Of a DNA stretch of 39,915 nucleotides, positions 15,978 through 24,212 are shown piece after piece. How positions within the stretch are numbered: the first letter of the stretch is position 1; each line of letters opens with the position of its first letter. The DNA is taken from the IMG/VR virus record IMGVR_UViG_3300008267_006832, positions 1 to 39,915 of that record; one strand, written 5' to 3'. The stretch comes from a virus. The notes below the pieces were generated by a model, which was given only the letters and a program-made list of their open reading frames with translations, searched no databases and had not been told where the DNA came from. Position numbers and translations under genes: made by a program.

Positions 15978-17732
15978 TTGGAAAATATAAACCTAACGAT
16001 AGAACAAAAAGCTCTTAACCTCCTTGATAAATATGAGGGGGCAAATAACTATATACTTAAGTTAAGAAAACAAAAGCAATCAAACAAAAAGTTTTACCCG
16101 ACAAGAGCTCAAGCTGATTATATCACAAATTATTATGACGTACAACCTAAAGTTGCTAAACGATGGGTTGACCTTGACCCCTACTTCGCAAAGAAGATTG
16201 CAGACGAAAAATTATTAACCACAATACCCGAACAAGTTTGGGTTGAAAAATTATTAGTTGAGAAAGATAAGTCGTATCATGTTTGGGGTAAGATTTTGGA
16301 AACCCAAGAAATTCACGATTTTTGGTTACCAAAAGGTGCGTTGATTAAGACTCATAAAACTGAAGAGGTTACTATTGATTACTCAAAGTATTCTCATCGT
16401 CCTCCACTTGAGCACCAAAAAATTGCTATTGAAAAATTGGTGGGAACCAAAAGGTTTATCTTAGCCGATGATATGGGTCTTGGTAAAACAACCTCAACAA
16501 TTATCGCAGCCTTAGAAACGGGGGAAGAAAAGGTTTTAATTATCTGTCCTGCATCACTTAAAATTAACTGGGAAAGAGAAATTAGAAATTACACCGATAG
16601 AAGTGTGTATATTGCCGAAGGTAAAAACTTTTCAACAGAGCACGATTTCGTTATTGTAAATTACGATATTTTAAAAAACTTTTACGATATAAAGAACAAA
16701 GAAAAATCGTTGATTACTCAAGCCAACTTTGGTTTAGTTGTAATTGATGAGGCTCACTACATACAAAATGGTCAGGCACAAAGAACAAAGTTAGTTAATA
16801 GTTTTGTTAAGAACGTGAAAAGATTGTGGTTATTAACAGGAACACCAATGACATCACGACCAATGAATTATTTTAACCTACTACAACTTATTGAAAGTCC
16901 TGTGGCTCAGAATTGGATGGCGTACGCTATTCGTTATTGTCAAGGTTATCAATTTAATGCGGGTAAAAGAAAAGTGTGGAATGTTACGGGGGCGTCTAAT
17001 CTAGAAGAATTAAGAGATAGAACATCACGACAAGTGTTAAGAAGGTTAAAGACTGAAGTGTTGGATTTACCCGATAAGATTATATCACCTGTGTACCTAA
17101 GACTGAAATCAAGATTATATGAAGGTCTTATGGGTGAATATTATAATTGGTACGAAAATAAAACCGAAGAGTCTTCATCATTAACGGTTCAGTTTAGTAA
17201 GTTGATGAAAGTAAGACAAGTAATTGCGGAAGAAAAAATTAAAGATACGATAGAGTTAGCGGAAAATATTATAGAACAAGATAAGAAGGTGATTATTTTT
17301 ACAAATTTCACCGACACATTAAATAAAATAACTGAACATTTTGGTAAGATTGCCGTTAGTTTAGATGGGTCAACGTCAAAACCCGCTAGACAATTTGCCG
17401 TTGACCAATTCCAAGAGAATGATAAGGTTAAAGTCTTTGTTGGTAACTTAAAAGCTGCGGGTGTGGGTCTTACGTTAACCGCAGCTGAAGCTGTTATTAT
17501 GAATGACTTATCATTCGTCCCATCAGACCATAGTCAGGCCGAAGATAGAGCGTTTCGTTATGGACAAAAAAATAATGTGTCAGTTTATTACCCCATCTTT
17601 GAGAACACAATTGAGGGGGCGATATATGACATCTTAATAAAAAAGAAAAATATTTTTGAAACGGTTATGGGTGACAATCTTGATAAGGGTGATTTTATCG
17701 AGGAACTTATGAACCGTATTAATTCTCGATAA
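15978..17732 (+). CDS. SNF2-family helicase (SMARCAL1-like DNA translocase)
   Basis: 584 residues. Helicase motifs are complete: Q-like region PPLEHQKIAIEKL, motif I DDMGLGKTT (residues 164-172), Ia ICPASLKINWERE, motif II DEAH (257-260), motif III LLTGTP, a second RecA-like lobe with KVIIFTNFTDTLNKI, motif V AAGVGLTLTAA, and motif VI SQAEDRAFRYGQ. These ATPases move on double-stranded DNA and can remodel forks or strip proteins; the SMARCAL1-type subgroup anneals and reverses forks. In T4 a related need is met by UvsW, so a role in replication or recombination is likely. No ATG exists before the core; the best start is TTG 15978 (15 bases after an in-frame stop). It is divergent from the neck operon and starts a plus-strand unit. 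The stop is TAA at 17730-17732. Confidence 0.88.
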   Translation: MENINLTIEQKALNLLDKYEGANNYILKLRKQKQSNKKFYPTRAQADYITNYYDVQPKVAKRWVDLDPYFAKKIADEKLLTTIPEQVWVEKLLVEKDKSYHVWGKILETQEIHDFWLPKGALIKTHKTEEVTIDYSKYSHRPPLEHQKIAIEKLVGTKRFILADDMGLGKTTSTIIAALETGEEKVLIICPASLKINWEREIRNYTDRSVYIAEGKNFSTEHDFVIVNYDILKNFYDIKNKEKSLITQANFGLVVIDEAHYIQNGQAQRTKLVNSFVKNVKRLWLLTGTPMTSRPMNYFNLLQLIESPVAQNWMAYAIRYCQGYQFNAGKRKVWNVTGASNLEELRDRTSRQVLRRLKTEVLDLPDKIISPVYLRLKSRLYEGLMGEYYNWYENKTEESSSLTVQFSKLMKVRQVIAEEKIKDTIELAENIIEQDKKVIIFTNFTDTLNKITEHFGKIAVSLDGSTSKPARQFAVDQFQENDKVKVFVGNLKAAGVGLTLTAAEAVIMNDLSFVPSDHSQAEDRAFRYGQKNNVSVYYPIFENTIEGAIYDILIKKKNIFETVMGDNLDKGDFIEELMNRINSR

Positions 17733-17747
17733 CAATTTAAAACTTCC

Positions 17748-17769
17748 GCTTATTTATTAGAAAATAAGC
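17748..17769 (+). promoter_or_regulatory. Hairpin immediately before the superoxide dismutase fusion gene
   Basis: GCTTATTT and AAATAAGC form an 8-bp stem with a 6-base loop, ending 3 bases before ATG 17773. There is no T run, so it is a poor terminator. It may mask the start codon or contribute to separating this gene from the helicase gene upstream. Confidence 0.4.
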
Positions 17770-17772
17770 CGT

Positions 17773-19311
17773 ATGAAAAAAATAGAAGATAAGATTGAAT
17801 CTATCTCCGAACAAATTAAAATTGTTGAAAAGGAATCTGTCAAGGAAAACTTGATAGTCGAAATGAAAAAGATAGGGATAGAGAAACTACCTTACGCCTA
17901 CACAGCCCTTAAGAAGTTTATTGATGCCGAAACCATGAGTTTCCATTACAACAAACATTACAAAGGTTACGTAGATAAATTAAATGATGCGTTAAGTAAA
18001 AAAAAGTATGGTGATTTAGAATTAGAAGAAATCATCAAGTCAATTAGCCGTTTTGATAAAACAATTAGAAATAATGCTGGTGGTGCTTTTAACCACGCGT
18101 TATTTTGGAAAATGTTATCACCAACAACTCAAACACCTAATGGTGAAGTCTTAAAACAAATTAAAAAAGATTTCAAAACATTTACGATTTTCAAGAATAA
18201 ATTTGAGGAAGTTGCTAATGAACGATTTGGTTCAGGTTGGGTGTGGTTAGTTTTAAACAAACGAAACAAATTAAAAATTGTGTCAACACCAAACCAAGAT
18301 AACCCACTTATGAATGTTGTTGAGGATGGTGGATATCCCATTTTAGGTTTGGATTTGTGGGAACACGCGTATTACTTAAAATACCGTAATAAAAAAGATG
18401 ACTATATTAATAACTTTTGGAAGTGTGTTAATTGGGAGTTTGTTAATAAGTTGTTTTCGATGAGAGTTGAGAATAAATTAAACGAATCTGTTAAATTAAG
18501 AACAATTATTAGTGAAGGTAAGTCTGAAAGATGTAGTAAAGAAGAAACCGAGTCTATTAGAATGGTGTTTAATATCAATCCTAAGGTTAAAGACATCTTT
18601 AAGGTATCAATTAACAAAATTTTAAAAGAAGCTTTCCCTGAAAACCATTACGGTGTTAATGAATATGCTAAAGGTGAAATGTCAGGAGTTTATGATTTAG
18701 AAAGTACTGGTCGTTCAGTTATTAATAAGTTAAATACGAACTATAGTTGTTTCTGTGTTTTATTAAATGATGTTAATACTGTTCTTGAAAAGGGTGGTTA
18801 TCCAAAAATTAATATGGTTGGTTTAACTCCCGCAGAACAAATAAATGAAGTCTATAAGTTTGTTAAAATTTTAGACAAATACAAGTTCAGAATCTTTAAC
18901 AGGGAGTCGGCAACATTCCAAAACATTATGAAAATATTAACTCAGACTGATAGTTGGGGTCAAAAACGTGAGGATGTTACCGCACTAATTCTTAAAAAGA
19001 AATTTGGTGAGGACAATGTAAAGTCTGTTGGTAAATTAGGTAGTCGTGAAGATATGATTGGTGGTATTGATTGTGAAATTGTTGTTAACGGAACTAAACA
19101 CACGTCACAAATCAAACCTTTTACGGGTATCAAAAAAATTGATGGTGAAATTCATGTTTATGGGTCGGCAAACGTTAAGAAATACTCAACCGATTGGTTA
19201 ATATTCACAAAAAACAATAAAGATGTGATTATTTTTAGAAATAAGAATACTAAGATTGTTGAAGGTCAATACGTTTTCCCTGAGAAAGATTTAATTTATT
19301 CTTTGAATTGA
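17773..19311 (+). CDS. Fe/Mn superoxide dismutase fused to an Mrr-like nuclease-type module
   Basis: 512 residues. Residues about 38-230 are a complete iron/manganese superoxide dismutase domain. All four metal ligands are present: His58 (ETMSFHYNKHY), His108 (NNAGGAFNHALFW), Asp194 and His198 (LDLWEHAYYLKYRNK). The Gly pair at 103-104 and Gln175 (PNQDNPLM) are typical of the Mn-type rather than the Fe-type. The helical N-terminus (1-37) is extra. Residues about 270-512 match the C-terminal module of the zinc-ribbon protein at 13936-15414: ILKEAFPENHYG, GVYDLEST, GSREDMIGGIDCEI and TSQIKPF. Asp433 with Gln446 and Lys448 gives the D-x(12)-Q-x-K pattern of Mrr-type nucleases. The dismutase domain should remove superoxide; the nuclease function is inferred. 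It lies between helicase and neck genes and ends in TGA. Confidence 0.85.
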   Translation: MKKIEDKIESISEQIKIVEKESVKENLIVEMKKIGIEKLPYAYTALKKFIDAETMSFHYNKHYKGYVDKLNDALSKKKYGDLELEEIIKSISRFDKTIRNNAGGAFNHALFWKMLSPTTQTPNGEVLKQIKKDFKTFTIFKNKFEEVANERFGSGWVWLVLNKRNKLKIVSTPNQDNPLMNVVEDGGYPILGLDLWEHAYYLKYRNKKDDYINNFWKCVNWEFVNKLFSMRVENKLNESVKLRTIISEGKSERCSKEETESIRMVFNINPKVKDIFKVSINKILKEAFPENHYGVNEYAKGEMSGVYDLESTGRSVINKLNTNYSCFCVLLNDVNTVLEKGGYPKINMVGLTPAEQINEVYKFVKILDKYKFRIFNRESATFQNIMKILTQTDSWGQKREDVTALILKKKFGEDNVKSVGKLGSREDMIGGIDCEIVVNGTKHTSQIKPFTGIKKIDGEIHVYGSANVKKYSTDWLIFTKNNKDVIIFRNKNTKIVEGQYVFPEKDLIYSLN

Positions 19312-19319
19312 TATTTATA
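19312..19319 (+). promoter_or_regulatory. TATTTATA motif upstream of the gp13-like neck gene
   Basis: GATATTTATATAGAAAACAAAACT, ending 14 bases before ATG 19334, directly after the stop codon of the dismutase fusion. It is the plus-strand copy of the tail-gene octamer, which shows the motif follows gene orientation. Confidence 0.45.
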
Positions 19320-19333
19320 TAGAAAACAAAACT

Positions 19334-20455
19334 ATGTCAATTATTCCAGAACCAGAAAGAAGTAAACTTTACACAAGGGTAAGACATGTACTTGGTGCAC
19401 CTTTACGTTCAGTTGAGTTAGAAGACGAACAAATGGATACTCTTCTTGAGTTCGCCATTGATGACTACTCACAATATATCCAAAATTGGTTAATCGAATC
19501 TCAGTGGTCAAACCTTTGGGGGTTAAATGTTGAGACTCAATCTTTAGCTCGAGCGTTTGTAACTAAGAGTTTAGATTTTGAAACTCGTTACACTTACGCC
19601 TACTCTAAAATAGTTGGTTTACAAGCTGGTGGTGATTGGGTTTTAAAGAAAGATTACATTAACTTGGTACCTAACCAACAAATCTATGAGATTCCCGCAG
19701 GTAGGGAATTAAATGAACTATTATGGTTCACACCTTCAGAGTTAAATAACATGTTGTTCGACCCATGGTCATTCGGTGCTTTAGGTGGTGCGGGTCTTGG
19801 TGGGCCAGCGGGTTATTCTCAAATGGGTATGTCAGGTTCATACTTTATGATGCCTGCATTTGATATGTTATTAAGAATGCAAGAAATTAACATCCAAAGA
19901 AGAATTATTGCGGGTGAGTTAACTTATCGTGTAACAGCATTGCCTGATGGTAAAAAGGCGGTTCACTTAATGAATACACCTGGTGGTAAGTTTGACTTTG
20001 GTAATGCCGAATTAATGAAAGGTAAAGTTTGGTATTGGTATTATGATGTTGGTCCTGATGATAGAGATAAATGTCTTAAAAACAATCCTGAGATTATTAA
20101 AATGCCATCAGACGTTCCATTAGATAAAATGTCTTGGGTTGATTTAAATAATCCTGCACAACAATGGGTTAGACGATATTTTATAGCAACTTGTAAAGAA
20201 ACATTAGGTCGTGTTAGAGGTAAGTTTTCAGGTAACATTAAAACACCTGATTCTGAATTGACAATGGATTACCAAAGTTTACTAACTGAAGGTAAAGATG
20301 AAAAACTTAAATTGATTGAGGAATTAACAGGTGCCGAAGGTACATTAACAAGACTTAAACCTGATAAGGTTATGGAAAGAGAGGCGTTGTTAGCGGAAAA
20401 CTTAAATAAACAACTTAAGTTTAGAGCAATGCCACGTCAAATATATGTGATTTAA
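19334..20455 (+). CDS. Neck protein candidate (T4 gp13-like head completion)
   Basis: 373 residues. The N-terminus SKLYTRVRHVLGAPLRSVEL followed by EDEQMDTLLEFAIDDYSQYI and the C-terminal block YFIATCKETLGRVRGKF followed by a Glu/Leu-rich helix match the layout of phage neck or head-completion proteins of the gp13 type, which sit between portal and tail. A Gly/Met-rich loop (GALGGAGLGGPAGYSQMGMS, residues about 148-172) interrupts the middle. T4 gp13 is shorter (309 residues). The next gene starts one base after its stop codon. The start ATG 19334 is supported by the candidate late motif upstream. It could instead be another connector ring protein; a head-tail junction role is fairly likely. 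Confidence 0.58.
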   Translation: MSIIPEPERSKLYTRVRHVLGAPLRSVELEDEQMDTLLEFAIDDYSQYIQNWLIESQWSNLWGLNVETQSLARAFVTKSLDFETRYTYAYSKIVGLQAGGDWVLKKDYINLVPNQQIYEIPAGRELNELLWFTPSELNNMLFDPWSFGALGGAGLGGPAGYSQMGMSGSYFMMPAFDMLLRMQEINIQRRIIAGELTYRVTALPDGKKAVHLMNTPGGKFDFGNAELMKGKVWYWYYDVGPDDRDKCLKNNPEIIKMPSDVPLDKMSWVDLNNPAQQWVRRYFIATCKETLGRVRGKFSGNIKTPDSELTMDYQSLLTEGKDEKLKLIEELTGAEGTLTRLKPDKVMEREALLAENLNKQLKFRAMPRQIYVI

Positions 20456-20456
20456 T

Positions 20457-20837
20457 ATGAGTTACAGACAAAATTATGGTAGAAAAATGATTGGTGAAAA
20501 AAATTTTATGACCAATAGAGATTTAGAAACATTAATGAGTATTCCTAGGGTTGAGCCTAACCATAGTCACAAGATAATTAAATCACCTGAGTATAGTACA
20601 AATGGTGAAGAGTTTATAGTTGTTAAGGATATTCCTGAATGTAAAGTAACACTAAATTCTGCCACAACTAACCACATCATCATTAAGGCTCTTACTAAAG
20701 TACTTATAGTCCCCGACAAAAATAGAATTGACGAGGACTATGACGAACTTTTAATTGATAGAGGTGCTTGTGTTGAATTTTATTTCATTGAGGGTAATTG
20801 GTACATTGGTTCTTCTGATGGTATCAAAATGGGTTAA
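20457..20837 (+). CDS. Small beta-rich virion-type protein of unknown role
   Basis: 126 residues, with an N-terminal basic and polar tail (MSYRQNYGRKMIGEKNF) and then alternating strands: EEFIVVKDIPECKVTLNS, NHIIIKALTKVLIVPDK, ACVEFYFIEGNWYIGSSDG. Regular hydrophobic alternation ending in a W-Y-I-G strand is common in phage decoration proteins and fibre shoulder domains that trimerise. It starts one base after the gp13-like stop, so it is co-translated with it and is probably a head or neck accessory protein. It converges with the DNA polymerase gene, overlapping its end by 4 bases; no terminator hairpin is seen at this junction. I do not recognise a named family. Confidence 0.5.
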   Translation: MSYRQNYGRKMIGEKNFMTNRDLETLMSIPRVEPNHSHKIIKSPEYSTNGEEFIVVKDIPECKVTLNSATTNHIIIKALTKVLIVPDKNRIDEDYDELLIDRGACVEFYFIEGNWYIGSSDGIKMG

Positions 20838-23629
20838 ATAATGTGTTCTTCCCATCCTTCAGACGCTAAGTCGTAAATATAGTTAGGGTCTAATCCACGT
20901 TTCGCCCAATACTTCAATTCACCTTCACTAATATCTAACACATCTTCCTGTAATCTATCTTGGTCACCTTCTTTAAAAGGTACACCATTAATTAGTTCAC
21001 ATTGTTCTTTAGTGAAGAACCCTCTTTCTTCAGGGTCAGTAACTAAAAGACCTTCTCTAATTTCTTCTTTAAACACAACAAGTAATGGTTCAATACGTTT
21101 GTTAAATGTTACAATTGCTCTTGGTACATTATAATCACCTTTCATTTCAGGATTATTCTCAATTTCACCTTGGTCTAACATATAACAATTAATTCTAACC
21201 ATAGAATCCATTACATCATCTGGAAGTTTTCCATTTACACCCATGTAGTATTCGATATCATCTTTTCTCCACCCACTCTTTAGTTTGTTAACCTTTTGGA
21301 CATCCCCCTGTGAAGCTTTGGTACCGTTATTAACATAATAGATAACATCACCTAACTGAACGTTTAGTTTGTGTTGTATTGCCAACTCCATGTGAGCCAT
21401 ACGACTCATGAGTGAACCACCTTTCGTCTTTTGAGTACAACGGAACTTATAGTCATCTAACGATAATTTAACTTTAGCTCGTTGTGCAATTTTCATTAAC
21501 GGAATCTCTTTGTTGAAGATTTTGTTAATGTACTCGTAGTACCACTCAACAAACTCTTGACCTTTACCCTCAAGTAATTGTTTCACCCCTTTATCTAAGA
21601 AGTCCTCAATATAGAGTGGGAGTTTTTTAGATTTGATGGTGTTACCTGTAAGTTTGATTTTACCACTCGCCTCCATAACCGCATAGTTCTTACGAGCCAA
21701 GTTAATACATGAAGGCCAAGTTCCGTCAGTGTCTAACGCCATCTCACCTCTCATGAATAGGTCATTGAACTCAGCAACGTCAGCGTCATCACCTGTGTAT
21801 TCTTTACCCTCTTTAACCTTCCAGTTTAATCCTTTACCGATATAACGACGGTTTTCCCATCCTTCAGGTTTAGAGAAGTTCACACCATCCGTATCCATTA
21901 CAAGGGGGGTATATCCACGTTTCATAAAGAACTTAATCATCTGACGAAGATATTGACGACCCGTACAGGTAATCTGTTCACCCATATACATATCACCCCA
22001 AGCAAATACCTGTGGAGCAGATAAAGCACCGAACATCGAGTTGATAAAGATTTTAATTGGTAATTGTTTACGGTCATAAGAAAGTGACTTCTTTTTATCT
22101 TTATCGTACCACTCGGACGCCAAGTTTTTATACATGATACGAGCGTTACGGAAGTAAGATAACATACCTTTCATACCACCAAGAACATCACACTTAGGGA
22201 ATACATCGTGAACCAATTGAATTGATGGGTATAGAGATGAGTAGTCAAGTTTTAATACGTTTCTTGAATATCCAACTTTTAGTAGTCTTGATAAACCACC
22301 AACAAAATCAGTCTTTTCTTCTTTTTGTGGAATAGCTAATTTGTATTTATAACTCCACGCCAACATAATCATTTTCCATAGAGTTGCAGTACCCATCGTA
22401 CTTACACGTTCATAGGTTGTTGGTACCATCGATGCAAGTAGAAACGTACCCTGGTTGAACTCGTCATCCACAGTCAACGTTTCTTCTAAGTCATCGTCAA
22501 GATATCTCTCTACGAGGTTATCACCTGTTGTCTTTATATAAACATCAGGGAATTTCTTGTCCAAGTCTTTAAACTCAGGTCGGTCAGCTTTTTTGTATTT
22601 ACCGTTCTGAACATTTAACCAATACTCTTCTTTCTTAGCATACATTGACCCGATGTCTTCATGTGGGATGTATACACGGTCAGCGGCTTCCGCGTCAATA
22701 TATTGAGTAATATACTTCAAACCCGCAGACTTAATACTTGAGTTGATTGCTTGTGCTCTACGAACAGAGTGGATTATATCAATTACGTTATAACCCCAAA
22801 GGTTAGTTTGAGTATATCGCTCAACCTCGTTAGCCAACTTCAACATACCATCTTTCTGACCAATTGGTCGTTGAGGGTTTAGTGATTTTGCAATACGTTT
22901 AATATCTAAGTTGAGTGCCTTACATCGCTCAAAAATCCAATACCAGTCGAAGTTAAATGAGTTGTAACCACCGATGATTGAAGGTTTGAGTTCGTCAATA
23001 ATTCTGAAGAACTCGACAAGACCTTTTCGTTCTTGGTCTTCGTCAGCACATTCGATAACTTTTTGAAATCCTTTATTGGTTTTGATTCCAATCATGAATA
23101 TACGACCGTCTTTTGGTTCAAGAGCGGTCGTCTCTAAGTCGAATCCGAGTCTCGTAATGTCATTATATTCTTCATACCCTTTGAACAATCGTTTCTCTCT
23201 TGAGATGAGGTATTGTTCTACAGGTGGTAATACCATTATTTTATCCTTGGCTTTATCTGACCACGGGTCCAATCCACCATCACGAAAAAACTGAATAAGT
23301 GTACGATAACCTTTAAGTGACTTAACCATATACTTAAGACCTGCCTCAAGTCGTTCATCACCTTTGGTTTCTAATTTATCAATCACGATACCGTATTTGG
23401 TCATCGCTTCTTTCTGTAAATCTTTGGATGTTTTGTAAAAGTTAAGACCTCGTAAATCACCAACCCACGCAAATGCCGTGAATGAATCTTTCTTAATAAC
23501 TTTACCCTGACCAGGGATTTCTTTGATTTTGTAAATTGAGTCCGTAACATAATCGAACTCGACCGCCACAATGTGTTCTTCGGGGTCATTACCTTCTAAG
23601 AAGGATTTAATTTCTTCTTGACTAAACAT
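20834..23629 (-). CDS. Family B DNA polymerase with 3'-5' exonuclease
   Basis: 931 residues (T4 gp43 has 898). Proofreading motifs are present: Exo I FDLETT (Asp164, Glu166), Exo II YNSFNFDW (Asp228), Exo III YLDDD (Tyr376, Asp380). Polymerase motifs follow: A LDYSSLYPS (Asp462), B KIFINSMFGALSA (about 526-538), C VMDTDGVNF (Asp579, Asp581). Motif C ends in Gly where DTDS is most common. This is the replicative polymerase of the phage. It sits among structural genes and converges on the neck genes. The start is ATG 23629. Upstream are a short inverted repeat and a possible 14-codon leader frame, reminiscent of the translational operator of T4 gene 43, but no TATTTATA octamer, as expected for an early or middle gene. 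Confidence 0.96.
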   Translation of the reverse strand: MFSQEEIKSFLEGNDPEEHIVAVEFDYVTDSIYKIKEIPGQGKVIKKDSFTAFAWVGDLRGLNFYKTSKDLQKEAMTKYGIVIDKLETKGDERLEAGLKYMVKSLKGYRTLIQFFRDGGLDPWSDKAKDKIMVLPPVEQYLISREKRLFKGYEEYNDITRLGFDLETTALEPKDGRIFMIGIKTNKGFQKVIECADEDQERKGLVEFFRIIDELKPSIIGGYNSFNFDWYWIFERCKALNLDIKRIAKSLNPQRPIGQKDGMLKLANEVERYTQTNLWGYNVIDIIHSVRRAQAINSSIKSAGLKYITQYIDAEAADRVYIPHEDIGSMYAKKEEYWLNVQNGKYKKADRPEFKDLDKKFPDVYIKTTGDNLVERYLDDDLEETLTVDDEFNQGTFLLASMVPTTYERVSTMGTATLWKMIMLAWSYKYKLAIPQKEEKTDFVGGLSRLLKVGYSRNVLKLDYSSLYPSIQLVHDVFPKCDVLGGMKGMLSYFRNARIMYKNLASEWYDKDKKKSLSYDRKQLPIKIFINSMFGALSAPQVFAWGDMYMGEQITCTGRQYLRQMIKFFMKRGYTPLVMDTDGVNFSKPEGWENRRYIGKGLNWKVKEGKEYTGDDADVAEFNDLFMRGEMALDTDGTWPSCINLARKNYAVMEASGKIKLTGNTIKSKKLPLYIEDFLDKGVKQLLEGKGQEFVEWYYEYINKIFNKEIPLMKIAQRAKVKLSLDDYKFRCTQKTKGGSLMSRMAHMELAIQHKLNVQLGDVIYYVNNGTKASQGDVQKVNKLKSGWRKDDIEYYMGVNGKLPDDVMDSMVRINCYMLDQGEIENNPEMKGDYNVPRAIVTFNKRIEPLLVVFKEEIREGLLVTDPEERGFFTKEQCELINGVPFKEGDQDRLQEDVLDISEGELKYWAKRGLDPNYIYDLASEGWEEHII

Positions 23630-23659
23630 ATTTTATATTTTTTTGATTGGTTCATTAGC

Positions 23660-23676
23660 TGTCATACAGGATGACA
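23660..23676 (-). promoter_or_regulatory. Inverted repeat in the DNA polymerase leader
   Basis: TGTCAT and ATGACA flank a 5-base loop, ending 30 bases before the polymerase ATG. A 14-codon frame (ATG 23677 to TAA 23633) runs through the hairpin and ends just before the start. It is a candidate translational control site, by analogy with the gp43 operator of T4. Confidence 0.35.
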
Positions 23677-23776
23677 TTTACCTTACCCTAATAAATATAA
23701 TTTTATCCCCCGATTAAGTCAAACTAAGTAATAATTTTTTGGTGGATTTTAAAAAAAAGTAAAATATCTTTATAAC

Positions 23777-24184
23777 ATGAATTCAATAATACAAGTACCA
23801 ACAAAAATATACATTGACAAATCACTCATTCATGGTTTGGGAGTGTTTGCTAAAGAAATAATTAGTGAGGGTGAGGTAATTGAAGAGTGTCCAATTTTTA
23901 CATTACCAATTAAGCAAGGTGAGTCAAGTCCATTAATGATTGACTATAGATTTAATTGGCCTCAAGGTAATGAACCCGAAGAACAGGTTATCGCTTGGGG
24001 TTATGGTTCACTTTATAACCATAGTAAAAACGCTAACGCTTATTGGATTTCTAATTTAGAAAAGAAAACATTTGTTTTTATCGCTAATAGGACTATATAC
24101 CCTAATGAAGAAATATTTGTTTGGTATGGTGATATGGACTATTGGAACGACGGACGTTGGGGTATAGATGTTGTCGGAAATTAA
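23777..24184 (+). CDS. Small SET-domain lysine methyltransferase
   Basis: 135 residues, almost only a SET domain, similar in size to the viral SET protein of chlorella virus PBCV-1 (119 residues). Motifs in order: IHGLGVFAKEIISEGEVIEE (residues 18-37, the cofactor-binding start), YGSLYNHSKNANAYW (76-90, including the NHS of the pseudoknot), FIANRTIYPNEEIFVWYG (101-118, including EE and the catalytic Tyr117). SET proteins transfer a methyl group from S-adenosylmethionine to lysine side chains in proteins. The target is not evident; a host or phage DNA-binding protein or a virion protein are possibilities. It is divergent from the DNA polymerase gene (147-base gap). Its upstream sequence ATATCTTTATAACATG resembles the one before the GT9 gene at 30540, which may be a second promoter class. 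Confidence 0.82.
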   Translation: MNSIIQVPTKIYIDKSLIHGLGVFAKEIISEGEVIEECPIFTLPIKQGESSPLMIDYRFNWPQGNEPEEQVIAWGYGSLYNHSKNANAYWISNLEKKTFVFIANRTIYPNEEIFVWYGDMDYWNDGRWGIDVVGN

Positions 24185-24212
24185 CATTATTAATTAATTA
24201 TTGTTTCGGCAA

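Noticed and set aside
24185-24212. Terminator between the convergent SET and poly-Thr genes
   Set aside because: The 28-base gap is AT-rich but contains no stem with adequate loop and T run.
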